Counted from the stretch's first letter, positions 33,210 through 43,180 are shown. The stretch is 64,000 nucleotides of DNA from Cognatazoarcus halotolerans (GCF_009800965.1 NZ_WUAF01000015.1:1-64000), one strand, 5' to 3'. Numbers and translations: made by a program. Notes: generated by a model not told the origin, from the sequence alone.

Positions 33210-34277
33210 GTGAGCCAACTCCAGAACGACACCTTCCTGCGTGCGCTGATGCGCCAGCCCACCGAATACACTCCGATGTGGCTGATGCGCCAGGCCGGCC
33301 GCTACCTTCCAGAATACTGCGAAACACGCAAGCGCGCCGGCAGCTTCCTGCAACTGTGCAAGAGTCCGAGCATGGCCTGCGAAGTCACCCTGCAACCGCT
33401 CGCCCGCTACGACCTCGATGCCGCAATCCTCTTTTCGGACATTCTCACCGTGCCCGATGCGATGGGTCTCGGGCTGTACTTCGCGGAAGGCGAGGGGCCA
33501 CGTTTCGAACGCCCGCTGAAGGACGAGTGGGAAATCCGCAACCTCGCCGCGCCCGATCCCCACGCCGAACTGCAGTACGTCATGGACGCGGTCTCCGAAA
33601 TCCGTCGTGCGCTGGGCGGCTCGGTTCCCTTGATCGGCTTTTCCGGCAGCCCGTGGACGCTCGCCTGCTACATGGTCGAGGGTGGCTCCTCCTCCGATTA
33701 CCGCAAGGTCAAGTCGCTGATGTACTCGCGGCCGGACCTGATGCACCACATCCTCGACGTCACCACCCGGGCGGTCATCGCCTACCTCAACGCGCAGATC
33801 GAGGCCGGCGCCCAGGCAGTGATGGTGTTCGATTCCTGGGGCGGCGTACTGGCCCATGACGCCTACCGCGAGTTCTCGCTCGCCTACCTCGAGCGCATCG
33901 CAGCCGGGTTGATCCGCGAACGTGAAGAACGCGCGGTACCGAGCATCGTGTTCACCAAGGGTGGCGGTCTGTGGCTTGAGGACATCGCCGCCGCCGGCTA
34001 CAGCGCGGTAGGACTCGACTGGACCGTGGATCTCGGCAAGGCCCGCGCACTCGTCGGCGACAAGGTCGCGCTGCAGGGCAACCTCGACCCTGCGGTGTTG
34101 TTCGCCAGCCCCGAGGCCGTTGCCGAACAAGCCCGCCGCGTGCTGGACAGCTACGGCAATCACCCCGGCCACGTATTCAACCTCGGCCACGGCATCTCGC
34201 AGTACACCGTGCCCGACAATGTTTCGGTACTGGTCGAGACGGTCCACAGCCATAGCCGCCGCATGCGGCAGGGCTGA
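33210..34277 (+). CDS. hemE: Uroporphyrinogen decarboxylase
   Basis: 355 residues, GTG start. Signatures are [20 protein letters not shown] near residue 20, [16 protein letters not shown] near 75 and [19 protein letters not shown] near 150. It removes the four acetate carboxyls of uroporphyrinogen III to give coproporphyrinogen III in heme synthesis. It is a full-length single gene preceded by GGGATAATCGCGG, a plausible -10. Confidence 0.97.
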   Translation: MSQLQNDTFLRALMRQPTEYTPMWLMRQAGRYLPEYCETRKRAGSFLQLCKSPSMACEVTLQPLARYDLDAAILFSDILTVPDAMGLGLYFAEGEGPRFERPLKDEWEIRNLAAPDPHAELQYVMDAVSEIRRALGGSVPLIGFSGSPWTLACYMVEGGSSSDYRKVKSLMYSRPDLMHHILDVTTRAVIAYLNAQIEAGAQAVMVFDSWGGVLAHDAYREFSLAYLERIAAGLIREREERAVPSIVFTKGGGLWLEDIAAAGYSAVGLDWTVDLGKARALVGDKVALQGNLDPAVLFASPEAVAEQARRVLDSYGNHPGHVFNLGHGISQYTVPDNVSVLVETVHSHSRRMRQG

Positions 34278-34695
34278 CAAGGGCTCGGGGCGGACGTCTG
34301 CATATGTGGAAGGCCGGCAAGGTCCGGCCATCCCGCAAATTCGTCGTTCGTCAAGGCAAAAAAAGTCCTCAAGGGGCTTGACTTATGCACATCGCGCCAC
34401 GCCTTAAAGAAAATGTGCCCCTTCTCGCACCGAGATATACGCATACACTCAAGTCTTTGTTTTATATCGAATTTATTATTGCCTATTGTTTAGGCAGAGC
34501 ACCCGATTCCCTGCAAGACCGGCGTGTAGAGGTAATACCGGACCGCTTTCCCACATAGTTATCCACAGCTTCTGTGGAGAAACCGTGATTGCGGTTTGAT
34601 GTCGCGTGATTAGTCCGTCTTTTGAGAGTTTTTCTTTCACTATCGACCGCAAATCATTGTTTTATTGAATTTTTATTGAAAACCCTCTGTCCAGA
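34278..34695. other. AT-rich gap with a DnaA box between hemE and priA
   Basis: This 418-bp gap is far more AT-rich than its neighbours, for example TTTTATATCGAATTTATTATTGCC near 34460 and a T-rich stretch near 34622-34680. It holds a perfect DnaA box TTATCCACA at 34559-34567, immediately followed by the inverse-like TGTGGAGAA (34573-34581). A GC hairpin GGCCGG/CCGGCC lies at 34312-34329 but no T-run follows. No gene is credible. It may hold the priA promoter, a DnaA-titrating site or an origin element. Confidence 0.5.
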
Positions 34696-36867
34696 ATGCG
34701 AATCGTGCGCATCGCACTTCCGGTACCGCTTCCACAACTGTTTGATTACACGGCGGATTTCGTATCCGATGAGGATATCGGGCGATGCGTGCGGGTCCCG
34801 TTCGGTCGAGGTGAACGAACCGGGCTGATCATCGCCATACCCACGGAAAGCGATATCGACGCCACCCGGCTCAAACCGGTCGGCGCCATCCAGCGCGACG
34901 TTCCCTCCCTGCCGCCCGACTGGATCGAACTGGTCAGCTTCGTCACCCGCTACTATCACGCGCCTATCGGCGAAGTCATCGCGCTGGCCTTGCCGCCGGG
35001 GCTGCGCCGCGCCGACGCGGTCAGCAGCGACGAAATCGACCCGCTCCTCACCGTCACCGCCGCCGGTCTTGCGGCCCTCGCCGAAAACCGCCGCGACAGC
35101 CGGGCGCTGCAACTGCTGCGCAGGCTTACCGCGGAGGGCCCACTGCGCCGCAGCCTGCTGCGCGCGACCTTGCCATCCTCGACGCCGATCGCGGCTGCGC
35201 TGGAGCGCGGCTGGATCGCCCCCGACAGTCTCGAAGACCGCCAGCGCAGCAGCGGAGCGCCGCCGCTCACCGACGAGCAACAGGCGGTACTGACGGTGAT
35301 TCGTGCTGCCCCCGCGGGCTTCCAGGCCTGGCTGCTGCATGGTGTCACCGGCAGCGGCAAGACCGAGGTCTACCTCAATCTTGTCGCCGACGCGCTCGCC
35401 CGCCGCGAGCAGGCTTTGATGCTCGTGCCCGAGATCGCGCTCACGCCCCAGCTCGAGCAGCGCGTACAGGCGCGCTTCCCCGACGCGCGCATCGTCAGCC
35501 TTCATTCCGCCCAGGCCGATGGCGCCCGCTCGCGCGGCTTCGTGCAGGCCTTGTGCGGTCACGCCGACATCGTCCTCGGAACCCGCCTCGCGGTGTTCAC
35601 GCCCTTGCCACGGCTCGGCCTGATCGTCATCGACGAAGAGCACGACGCCTCCTATGCCCAGCTCGAGGGCGTGCGCTACTCGGCACGCGACGTGGCGGTG
35701 TGGCGCGCGCGCCAGCGCGCGGTGCCGGTTGTCCTCGGCTCGGCCACGCCCTCGCTGGAGAGCTGGCACCACGCGGAAGGTGGCCGCTATCGCAAGCTCG
35801 AGCTGACCCGCCGCGCGGTCGCCACCACCTTGCCGACGGTACGCCGCGTGGACACTCGTCGCACCCGTCTCGATGAGGGCCTCAGCGCCGCCCTGCTGGA
35901 AGCCATCGAAAAGCGCCTCGAGCGCGGCGAACAGAGCCTGGTGTTCCTCAACCGCCGCGGCTACGCGCCGGTGCTGGCGTGCACCGCCTGCGGCTGGGTG
36001 AGTCACTGCGATCACTGCTCCGCCAACCAGGTGGTGCATCTCGCCGACAAGCGCATGCGCTGCCACCACTGCGGCGCCGACAAACCGATCCCCCGTGCCT
36101 GCCCGGCCTGCGGCAACCAGGACATGCACGCCTTCGGGCGCGGCACCCAGCGCCTCGAGGAACGCCTCGCCGAACGCTTCCCGCAGGCCCGCATCCTGCG
36201 CGTCGACCGCGATGCGGCGCGCACCCGCGCGAAGTGGGAAGAACTACTGGCGAAGATCGGCGCGGGCGAGGCCGACATCCTCGTCGGCACCCAGATGATG
36301 GCCAAGGGCCACGACTTCGCCAGGCTCACCCTGGTCGGCGTGGTGGGCGCCGACGCCTCGCTGCATGCCGCGGACTTCCGCGCACCGGAGCGCCTCTTCC
36401 AGCAACTCATGCAGGTCGGCGGGCGGGCCGGCCGCAGTACGCTGCCCGGCGAGGTGCTGATCCAGACCGAGTTTCCCGAGCACCCGCTCTACCAGCACCT
36501 GCGCCAGCACGACTACGCGCGCTTCGCGGCCATGGCGCTCGCCGAGCGTCGCAGCGCCGGCTTTCCGCCGTTCTCCTTCCAGGCCATGCTGCGCGCCGAT
36601 GCACCCGCCATCGACGATGCGCTCGCCTTCCTCGCCGCGGCGGGCCATGCCGCCGAGAGCATGCTGCCCGAGGGTGTGCAGCTCTACGACCCGGTACCGA
36701 TGCGCATGACCCGTCTCGCCCGCCGCGAACGTGCCCAGTTGCTGGTCGAAAGCACCCGGCGGCCGGCGCTGCAGCACTTCCTCGGCAACTGGCTTCCCGC
36801 ACTCTACGCGCTGCGCATCAAGCGCGAGCTGCGCTGGCGCATTGACGTCGATCCGGTCGACGTCTGA
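34696..36867 (+). CDS. priA: Primosomal helicase PriA
   Basis: A 723-residue PriA. The N-terminal DNA-binding domain (about 1-200) contains VRVPFGRGERTGLI. The helicase core has Walker A HGVTGSGKTEVYL near residue 220, DEEH box VIDEEHDASYAQ near 312 and LVFLNRRGYAPVLAC. A two-zinc cysteine cluster is complete (CTACGWVSHCDHC, CHHCGADKPIPRACPACG). Motif VI is QVGGRAGRS. It restarts replication at stalled forks. It ends 25 bp from the convergent ROK-kinase gene. Confidence 0.97.
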   Translation: MRIVRIALPVPLPQLFDYTADFVSDEDIGRCVRVPFGRGERTGLIIAIPTESDIDATRLKPVGAIQRDVPSLPPDWIELVSFVTRYYHAPIGEVIALALPPGLRRADAVSSDEIDPLLTVTAAGLAALAENRRDSRALQLLRRLTAEGPLRRSLLRATLPSSTPIAAALERGWIAPDSLEDRQRSSGAPPLTDEQQAVLTVIRAAPAGFQAWLLHGVTGSGKTEVYLNLVADALARREQALMLVPEIALTPQLEQRVQARFPDARIVSLHSAQADGARSRGFVQALCGHADIVLGTRLAVFTPLPRLGLIVIDEEHDASYAQLEGVRYSARDVAVWRARQRAVPVVLGSATPSLESWHHAEGGRYRKLELTRRAVATTLPTVRRVDTRRTRLDEGLSAALLEAIEKRLERGEQSLVFLNRRGYAPVLACTACGWVSHCDHCSANQVVHLADKRMRCHHCGADKPIPRACPACGNQDMHAFGRGTQRLEERLAERFPQARILRVDRDAARTRAKWEELLAKIGAGEADILVGTQMMAKGHDFARLTLVGVVGADASLHAADFRAPERLFQQLMQVGGRAGRSTLPGEVLIQTEFPEHPLYQHLRQHDYARFAAMALAERRSAGFPPFSFQAMLRADAPAIDDALAFLAAAGHAAESMLPEGVQLYDPVPMRMTRLARRERAQLLVESTRRPALQHFLGNWLPALYALRIKRELRWRIDVDPVDV

Positions 36868-36891
36868 GCCGCCACCGTGCAGCGACGTCGC

Positions 36892-37791
36892 TCAGCTGCC
36901 CTGGCCGAGCGGCCACAACCACGCCGCCCCGCGCACCCCGGACGCGTCGCCATGCAGGCTCTTCACCAGACGCGTATCCACCCGGTCGGAAAAGACATGT
37001 TGCGTCCACAACCGTGGCACGTTGGCGTAGAGTCGCGCGACATTCGAGAGCCCGCCCGCCAGCACCACCACATCCGGATCGAGGATGTTGATGACCCCGG
37101 CGAGCGAACGCGCGAGGCGCCGCTCGTAGCGCTGCATGCTGGCCTCGCAGGCAGGATTGCCGGCGGCCGCAATCTGCGCCGCGTCGGTCTCTACCCCGCC
37201 GTGGCGAAGATGGTCCGCTACCAGACCCGGTCCCGACAGCCAGGTCTCGATACAACCGAGCCTGCCGCAGTAGCAGGGCGGCAGCGGCAGATCCTCCGTG
37301 TCGGGCAAAGGCAGCGGATTGTGGCCCCACTCGCCGGCAATCGCATTGGGACCACGCAGCACCCGTCCATCGACCACGACCCCACCGCCCACGCCGGTAC
37401 CGATGATCACCCCGAACACGCAACCCGCACCCGCCGCCGCGCCGTCCACCGCCTCGGACAGCGCCATGCAGTTTGCGTCATTGGCGACACGCACCGTCCG
37501 CCCGAGCGCATCCGACAGGTCCCGATCGAGCGCATGCCCGTTCAGGCAGGTCGAGTTGGCGTTCTTGATCAATCCGCTGGCGGGCGAAATTGCACCCGGC
37601 GTGCCCACCCCCACGCTGGCCCTGCCTCCGAGTGCCTGCTCGACGCTCCGCACCAGTGACACCACCGCCGCAACGGTGTCGCGATAGCTGCCCGCCGGCG
37701 TCGGAATCCGTTGCCGGAATCGCTCGGTGCCGTCGTCGCCGAGGGCAAGAATCTCGATCTTCGTACCGCCAAGGTCCACGCCGATGCGCAC
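36892..37791 (-). CDS. ROK-family sugar kinase
   Basis: About 299 residues from GTG 37791, preceded by a strong AGGAGGG. The ATP site GVDLGGTKIEIL is at the N terminus. The ROK zinc motif CYCGRLGCIETWLSG lies near residue 165, with the catalytic Asp in NDANC. The family phosphorylates hexoses: fructose, glucose, mannose or N-acetyl sugars. The sequence alone does not settle the substrate; a fructokinase role is common for this subgroup. It lies 13 bp downstream of the DMT permease gene. Confidence 0.88.
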   Translation of the reverse strand: MRIGVDLGGTKIEILALGDDGTERFRQRIPTPAGSYRDTVAAVVSLVRSVEQALGGRASVGVGTPGAISPASGLIKNANSTCLNGHALDRDLSDALGRTVRVANDANCMALSEAVDGAAAGAGCVFGVIIGTGVGGGVVVDGRVLRGPNAIAGEWGHNPLPLPDTEDLPLPPCYCGRLGCIETWLSGPGLVADHLRHGGVETDAAQIAAAGNPACEASMQRYERRLARSLAGVINILDPDVVVLAGGLSNVARLYANVPRLWTQHVFSDRVDTRLVKSLHGDASGVRGAAWLWPLGQGS

Positions 37792-37804
37792 TGTCGATCC
37801 CTCC

Positions 37805-38707
37805 TCAATCCGTCGCGACAGGCGGCCGGTTTGCCAGCCAGATGCCGCCACCGACCAGCGCCAGTGCAAACACCACACCCGGGTTCAGCGGCTCGTCGAG
37901 CAGCACCACGCCGGCCAGCACACCCATCACCGGCGTCAGGAACGAGAACGCCGAAAGACGGGTTGCCGGATAGTGGCGCACCAGCCAGAACCAGCCGACG
38001 TAGCTCAGCGAGGCCACCCCCACGATCTGGAACAGCATGCTCGCCACCACCGTAGCGGTGAGCGTGCCGACGCCGCGCTCGCCGAGCGCCAGCGCGAGTA
38101 CCGGCAACACCAGCGCCGAAATCCCGAGCTGGTAGAGCAAGGTCTTTTCGGGCGCCGCAGTCGCCAGCCGCGAAAGCTTTACCGTCAGCGTGGTCGATGC
38201 CCACAACACCGCCGCCAGCAGGATCATCGCATCACCGACCCAGGTGCCGCCGGCGCGACTGAAGAGACTGTCGCCAAACAGGACGAGGACACCGCCGAAG
38301 GCCAGTGCGAGCCCCAGCCACTGGATGCGCCGCATGTGTTCGCCGGGCAACATCAGCACCGCGCCGAGCGAAACGATGAAGGGCGCGGTGTACAGGAAGA
38401 TCACGCCGCGCGAGGCGGTGGTGAACAGCAGGCCCGAATAGAGCAGCGCGAATTCGCCCGCGAACAGCAGCCCCGCGAGCAGACCGGGCAGCAGGGTGCC
38501 GTCGCGCTCGCACAGCGAAATGCCGCGCAGCCGTGTCCACCCCAGGACCAGCACGCAGGCACCGATCGAACGCAGCGCCGCCTGCCATACCGGACTGATG
38601 CCCGGCGTGGCGAACTTGATCGCCACCTGCTGGACACCCCACAGCATGCAAAACAGGATCATCAAGCCGATCGCGGTGGCGTCGAGCTGGTTTCGGGATT
38701 GGTGCAC
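37805..38707 (-). CDS. EamA/DMT-family transporter
   Basis: A 300-residue protein with ten predicted membrane helices in two EamA repeats. GTG start with AGGAGA upstream. Repeat 1 includes MLWGVQQVAIKFA and TAPFIVSLGAVLMLPGE; repeat 2 includes SYVGWFWLVRHYPATRLSAFSFLTPVMGVL and LLDEPLNPG. The family exports amino acids or other metabolites. The substrate is not predictable. It is probably co-transcribed with the ROK kinase gene. Confidence 0.88.
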   Translation of the reverse strand: MHQSRNQLDATAIGLMILFCMLWGVQQVAIKFATPGISPVWQAALRSIGACVLVLGWTRLRGISLCERDGTLLPGLLAGLLFAGEFALLYSGLLFTTASRGVIFLYTAPFIVSLGAVLMLPGEHMRRIQWLGLALAFGGVLVLFGDSLFSRAGGTWVGDAMILLAAVLWASTTLTVKLSRLATAAPEKTLLYQLGISALVLPVLALALGERGVGTLTATVVASMLFQIVGVASLSYVGWFWLVRHYPATRLSAFSFLTPVMGVLAGVVLLDEPLNPGVVFALALVGGGIWLANRPPVATD

Positions 38708-38898
38708 ACGGTTCTCCTTGGGGCCTGACCCGGCCGTCTCGTGCGGGCGCGGTGGCGGGCTGGCAATTATCGCCGCATCCGCGCGGGAAGGTCAGGCTGC
38801 AGCAGGCCGGTCCGGAAACGATTAATGTTGCAGACCGCACAGCCCGTAATACCGTGACTGCCCACGTACGAACGGCGCGTTTCGACCGAGATCCCTTC

Positions 38899-39936
38899 AT
38901 GCCCGAAACCATGTTGCTGCTCACCATCGCCGCCGTCGTCATCGTGCTCGCGTTCGACTATACCAACGGCTTCCACGATGCCGCCAACATCATCGCCACG
39001 GTGATCGCCTCGCGCGCGATGCGCCCGCTCGAGGCGGTACTGGTAGTAGGCGTGTTCGAGTTTCTCGGTCCCCTGCTGGGCGGCACCGCGGTCGCCAACA
39101 CCATCGGCGGCTTCGTCGAACTGGAAGGGATGAGCGCCGCCCACGGCATGTCGGTGGTGCTGTGCGCGCTGGGCGGTGCGATCGCGTGGAACCTGCTCAC
39201 CTGGCTGAAAGGCATCCCGTCCTCCTCATCGCATGCGCTGGTCGGCGGCCTGATCGGCGCGGTCACCATCGCAGCCGGCGCGGATCACGTGGTGTGGGGC
39301 TTTCGCCAGCTCGCCCATGGCGAACTGACCGGCGTCACCAAGGTGCTGCTCGGCCTGATGCTGTCGCCGCTCGCGGGCTTTCTCGCGGGCTACCTGCTGC
39401 AACGCCTCGCCGCCCTGCTGACCCGCGCCGCACGGCCCTCGCTCAACCGCAGCCTGCGCCGCACCCAGTATCTGACCGCGGCCGGGTTGGCCTTCTCGCA
39501 CGGCACCAACGACGCCCAGAAGAGCATGGGCCTGCTCACCCTCGCCCTGCTGCTCGGCGGCCACCTCGAACGTTTCGTCGTGCCCGGCTGGGTGATGATC
39601 GCCTGCGCCACCGCGATGACCCTCGGCACCCTCACCGGCGGCTGGCGCATCGTGCGCACCCTCGGCTTCGCCATCTACCGGGTACGTCCGCTGCACGCGC
39701 TGGATTCCCAGCTCGCCTCCGCCGCCACCGTGCTGGGCGCCTCGCTCGCCGGCGCCCCGGTGTCCACCACCCATGTGGTCGCCACCTCGATCATGGGTGT
39801 CGGCGCCGCCGAACACCCGCGCGCGGTGCGCTGGGGCAAGGCCGGCGAGATCGCCACCACCTGGATCATCACCATCCCCGCCGCCGCGAGCCTGGCCGCG
39901 ACCGGCCAGTTCCTCGTCCAATCACTGGTGCGCTGA
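38899..39936 (+). CDS. pit: Low-affinity inorganic phosphate transporter (PiT family)
   Basis: 345 residues from ATG 38899; the longer frame upstream is not needed. The two PiT signature repeats are present: FDYTNGFHDAANIIAT near residue 16 and AFSHGTNDAQKSMGLL near 200. SSSSHALVGGLIG is the second conserved segment. It imports phosphate, or metal-phosphate, with protons. It lies 11 bp upstream of the DUF47 gene, the usual pairing. Confidence 0.94.
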   Translation: MPETMLLLTIAAVVIVLAFDYTNGFHDAANIIATVIASRAMRPLEAVLVVGVFEFLGPLLGGTAVANTIGGFVELEGMSAAHGMSVVLCALGGAIAWNLLTWLKGIPSSSSHALVGGLIGAVTIAAGADHVVWGFRQLAHGELTGVTKVLLGLMLSPLAGFLAGYLLQRLAALLTRAARPSLNRSLRRTQYLTAAGLAFSHGTNDAQKSMGLLTLALLLGGHLERFVVPGWVMIACATAMTLGTLTGGWRIVRTLGFAIYRVRPLHALDSQLASAATVLGASLAGAPVSTTHVVATSIMGVGAAEHPRAVRWGKAGEIATTWIITIPAAASLAATGQFLVQSLVR

Positions 39937-39947
39937 AGGAGTCCGCC

Positions 39948-40589
39948 ATGATCCGCTCACCCGCCTCAATCCTTCACCGGGTCGTAGACCGCATCTTTCC
40001 CAAGGCCCCGGATTTCTTCTCGCTGCTGCGCGAGCAATGCGAGCATGCCGCCCACACCGTGGACCTGCTGGTCAGGTTCATGGAGCGCGGCGATCCCGGC
40101 GTCGGCTACCAGATCCGCAAGGACGAGCACGCCGCAGACCTGATCAAGGCACGCAACCTGCACACGCTCAACGAAGCCTTCTCCACGCCGATCGACCGCG
40201 AGGACATCTACCGCGCCATCATGGCGCTCGACGATGTCGTCACCTACTGCAAGAGCACGGTCAGCGAGATGGACATCCTCGTCGTCGGTCCGGACGACTT
40301 CACTCGCGAGATGGCCGCCCGTCTGCACGAAGGCGTGCAGGCGCTGGCCAGCGGATTCGGCAATCTCGCGAGCAAACCCGAACGCGCAGCGGACGACGCC
40401 GCGGTCGCCCGGCACGCGGAGCGCCAGGTCGAGAAGCTCTATCGCAAGGCGCTTGCCGCGCTCTTCGAAGGCGACGACTACCGCGCGATGTTCAAGCGCC
40501 GCGAGATCTACCGCCACCTCTCCAACGCCGCGGACCGCATGGCCAACTGCGCCAACACCCTGCACGACATCCAGGTGAAGATCGGCTGA
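39948..40589 (+). CDS. DUF47 PhoU-like partner of the Pit transporter
   Basis: 213 residues from ATG 39948, with GAAGGAG upstream. All-helical, with the DUF47 core YQIRKDEHAADLIKARNLHTLNEAFSTPIDREDIYRAIMALDDV and the C-terminal RREIYRHLSNAADRMANCANTL. These proteins resemble PhoU and are thought to regulate the adjacent Pit transporter. The operon arrangement supports that role. Confidence 0.93.
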   Translation: MIRSPASILHRVVDRIFPKAPDFFSLLREQCEHAAHTVDLLVRFMERGDPGVGYQIRKDEHAADLIKARNLHTLNEAFSTPIDREDIYRAIMALDDVVTYCKSTVSEMDILVVGPDDFTREMAARLHEGVQALASGFGNLASKPERAADDAAVARHAERQVEKLYRKALAALFEGDDYRAMFKRREIYRHLSNAADRMANCANTLHDIQVKIG

Positions 40590-40631
40590 ACGCGCACGAA
40601 GGCCGCCCCGCCGGACGTACCCTCGATGCGT

Positions 40632-41279
40632 TCAGGCGTGGTCGCGCGATGCCCCGGGCCGATCGCCGAAACGGATCTCCCCGGCATGCTCCGGCCTCAG
40701 GCCGGCCACCCCGGCGTAGGCGTCGCGGATACGGGCCATGTCGGCAGCACTGTCGCCGCTGAGCGAGACGTAGTCCAGGATACCCATGCGCCGTGTCGCG
40801 TAGTCGATGAAGCCGAGCCCCACCGGCACGCCGGCCGCCAGCGCGATCCGGTAGAAACCGGACTTCCAGCATGGCACGTAGCTGCGGGTGCCCTCCGGCG
40901 CGATCGCCACGATGCACACCGGCCCGCTGGTGAACGCCTCGACCATGCCCTCGACGAACCCGCCCGGGCGCGAACGATCGATCGGAATGCCGCCCCAGCT
41001 GCGGAACAGGCGACCCACGGGACCCCGGAAGAGGGTGTGCTTGCCGATCCAATGGATCGGCCATCCACAGGCAAAGCGCGCCAGGATGCCGAGCGGAAAA
41101 TCCCAGTTCGAGGTGTGCGGATAGACCACTACGAGTACCCGCGGCCCCGGTGGCACTGCGAGCGCCAACTGCCATCCCAGCCGCGCAAGCAGGCGCTGGG
41201 CCCAGCGGCGCGGACGGGCGCCCAGTGCCGCACCATCGATTGTATTCGCCGGAGTTTCGGCGCTAGAGTGCCGGGACAC
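40632..41279 (-). CDS. PlsC-like lysophospholipid acyltransferase
   Basis: About 215 residues if GTG 41279 is the start; the start is uncertain and the open frame runs to 41345. The acyltransferase motifs are visible: PHTSNWDF (HX4D catalytic block), FRGPVGRLFRSWGGIPIDRSR and AIAPEGTRS. It probably acylates lysophosphatidic acid or a similar glycerolipid at the inner membrane. It is convergent with the DUF47 gene and divergent from the small gene at 41345. Confidence 0.8.
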   Translation of the reverse strand: MSRHSSAETPANTIDGAALGARPRRWAQRLLARLGWQLALAVPPGPRVLVVVYPHTSNWDFPLGILARFACGWPIHWIGKHTLFRGPVGRLFRSWGGIPIDRSRPGGFVEGMVEAFTSGPVCIVAIAPEGTRSYVPCWKSGFYRIALAAGVPVGLGFIDYATRRMGILDYVSLSGDSAADMARIRDAYAGVAGLRPEHAGEIRFGDRPGASRDHA

Positions 41280-41344
41280 CTCAGCGGTGTTCCGGCGGGG
41301 TGACCACCGCCGATGCACAAGGATCGGATGTGGAGGCGGGGCCA

Positions 41345-41668
41345 ATGCAGATGAACGAACGATTCTCCGGCAGCGAGCTCATGAAGATCCTCGACGAGGC
41401 AACGGTCTATCAGTGTGCCTGCCCGGCACAGCTTGCGCAAAACCTTCTCCAGCTGCGCGAGCTCTACAAGTACCAGAAGCTGTGCCGCAGCACCCGCGAC
41501 GCGGACTACGGCGTTCATGAACGCATCATGGTGAGCGTGGAGCGGGCCCACGACGAACTCGAATCCTGCCTCTTCGATGTGCTCGAGCTCGAGGGCTGGG
41601 ATCTCGAGGATCTGGTGATGCCGCCCGGCCTGCGCGAACGGCGGATGCAGGCGCTGCAGGACGACTAG
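41345..41668 (+). CDS. Small conserved cytosolic protein
   Basis: About 107 residues from ATG 41345, with GGAGG seven bases upstream; GTG 41300 is a weaker alternative. The protein is helical and acidic: MNERFSGSELMKILDEATVY, then a CACPAQLAQNLLQLRELYKYQ segment, and ends in MQALQDD. I recall similar unnamed proteins in betaproteobacteria but no function. Its TAG stop overlaps the TAG stop of the convergent kinase gene through CTAG at 41665-41668. Confidence 0.7.
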   Translation: MQMNERFSGSELMKILDEATVYQCACPAQLAQNLLQLRELYKYQKLCRSTRDADYGVHERIMVSVERAHDELESCLFDVLELEGWDLEDLVMPPGLRERRMQALQDD

Positions 41669-43146
41669 GACGTCGCCTCGCGCCCCGGCAGCACGAAGCC
41701 GAAGACCGTGCCGTGGCCGGGTTCGCTGCGCACGCTGATGTCGCTGCCATGCAGCGCGAGCAGCCGCTCGACGATCGCCAGGCCAAGGCCGAGATGGCGA
41801 TCGCCCGCCGACTCGCCGCTCTCGGCATGATTGATGCGGTAGCGCGGCAGGAAGATGCGCCGCAGCTTGTCGGCGGGTATGCCGCGGCCGTTGTCGGCAA
41901 TCTCGATGGCCACCGCGTCGCCATCGCGGCGCAGCCGGGTGACCACCTCGCCGCCCGCCGGCGTGTAGCGCAACGCGTTCTCGATGAGGTTGGTGAATAC
42001 CCGCTCGAGCTTGGCGATGTCGGCGCTCACGGTCAGGTTCTGGTCCTCGGTGTCGACCCGGCAGTTCACCCCCTTGGCCTGCGCTTCGAGCGCGAACTTG
42101 GCGACCACGTCCTGGGCCAGCTCCGCCACCGCCACCGGCTCGCGGGTGAGGCCCTCCTGGCGGGCCTCCAGCCGCGCCAGCTCGAGCAGCTGGTCCACCA
42201 GGCGACTGAGCTGACGGCTGCTGCGTAGCGACACGTCGATGTAGTCGCGATCCGCCGCCCCGGGGTGTTGCAGCAACCAGGTCTCGAGGTAGCCCTGCAG
42301 CGCCGCCAGCGGCGTCTTCAGATCATGCGCGATCTGCGCCAGCAGCTCGCGGCGCAGCGCGTCGGCGCTGCCGATCTGGTCGAGCTGGTCAACCACGCGC
42401 TCGGCAAGCTCGGCGAAGCTCGCCTGCAACTGCGTCACCTCACGACTGTGCCATCCCGGCAGATGGCGCGAAATCGCGTTGCGGCTGAAACCGCTGTGCC
42501 GGAAATCCGCCATCTCGCGGGACAGCGCCGACAGCGGCCGCGTCATCAGCGCAAACAGCGCACCGCCCAGCAGCACCAGCAGGATCACCCCGCCAAGACC
42601 GAACAGCAGCGCACGATCCTGCTGCAGCCGGCTCGCCAGGCTGGAGGCGACCGCTGCCTGGTGGCTGCCGCCGACAATCACATAGAGATAGCCGATCTGC
42701 TGCCCCGTCGCGCCGCGGATCGGTGCCGCCGAAAACACCCGGTGCTGCCCCGGAGCGCGCGGATCGTCGCCGAACACCGGCAAGGCCGCGCCGGCGAGAA
42801 AGCGCTTCAGCGGCGCCAGATCGACGCGCTCCGCCTTCACCTGACCCGGTTCCGCCGAATACACGCGCAGCCGTCCATCGTTGTCGAGCACGTAGATCTC
42901 GAAGGCCGGGCCGAGCAGCATGAGCGTGTGAAACACGTTCTCGAGACCCGCCTTGTCGATGCGTCCGGCGCTCAGCGCGGGATTGTCACTGACCATGTTG
43001 GCGGCCAGTTCGCGGTGCAGCGTCTGCTGCACCAGCGCCGCCTGCCGCTGTTCGGAGCGGCTGCTGAAATGGATCAGCAGTGCCGCCGCGGCGAGCGCCA
43101 GCACGGTGAGGATCACCGCCAGGCGGCCGAACAGGCTGCCGATCAT
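41665..43146 (-). CDS. Two-component sensor histidine kinase
   Basis: 493 residues. The first helix (residues 7-26) and a second near 185-205 flank a periplasmic sensor region. A HAMP-like linker follows (TRPLSALSREMADF). HisKA contains LLAQIAHDLKTPLAALQGYL. HATPase has NLIENALRYTP, DNGRGIP and LGLGLAIVERLLALHG. It is 34 bp downstream of the response-regulator gene and is its likely partner. The neighbouring Spondin_N genes lie upstream on the same strand and may be co-regulated. Confidence 0.92.
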   Translation of the reverse strand: MIGSLFGRLAVILTVLALAAAALLIHFSSRSEQRQAALVQQTLHRELAANMVSDNPALSAGRIDKAGLENVFHTLMLLGPAFEIYVLDNDGRLRVYSAEPGQVKAERVDLAPLKRFLAGAALPVFGDDPRAPGQHRVFSAAPIRGATGQQIGYLYVIVGGSHQAAVASSLASRLQQDRALLFGLGGVILLVLLGGALFALMTRPLSALSREMADFRHSGFSRNAISRHLPGWHSREVTQLQASFAELAERVVDQLDQIGSADALRRELLAQIAHDLKTPLAALQGYLETWLLQHPGAADRDYIDVSLRSSRQLSRLVDQLLELARLEARQEGLTREPVAVAELAQDVVAKFALEAQAKGVNCRVDTEDQNLTVSADIAKLERVFTNLIENALRYTPAGGEVVTRLRRDGDAVAIEIADNGRGIPADKLRRIFLPRYRINHAESGESAGDRHLGLGLAIVERLLALHGSDISVRSEPGHGTVFGFVLPGREATS

Positions 43147-43180
43147 CGCGGCGCGTCCGGACAGCGAATCGCGCAGCGCT

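Noticed and set aside
31571-33271. 566-codon minus-strand frame across the second trkH
   Set aside because: Antisense shadow; histidine/arginine-rich with no family resemblance.
34312-34329. GGCCGG/CCGGCC hairpin after hemE as a terminator
   Set aside because: No T-run follows on either strand, so an intrinsic terminator cannot be claimed.
34622-34828. 68-codon frame upstream of priA
   Set aside because: It runs out of frame into the priA start and lies in AT-rich non-coding DNA.
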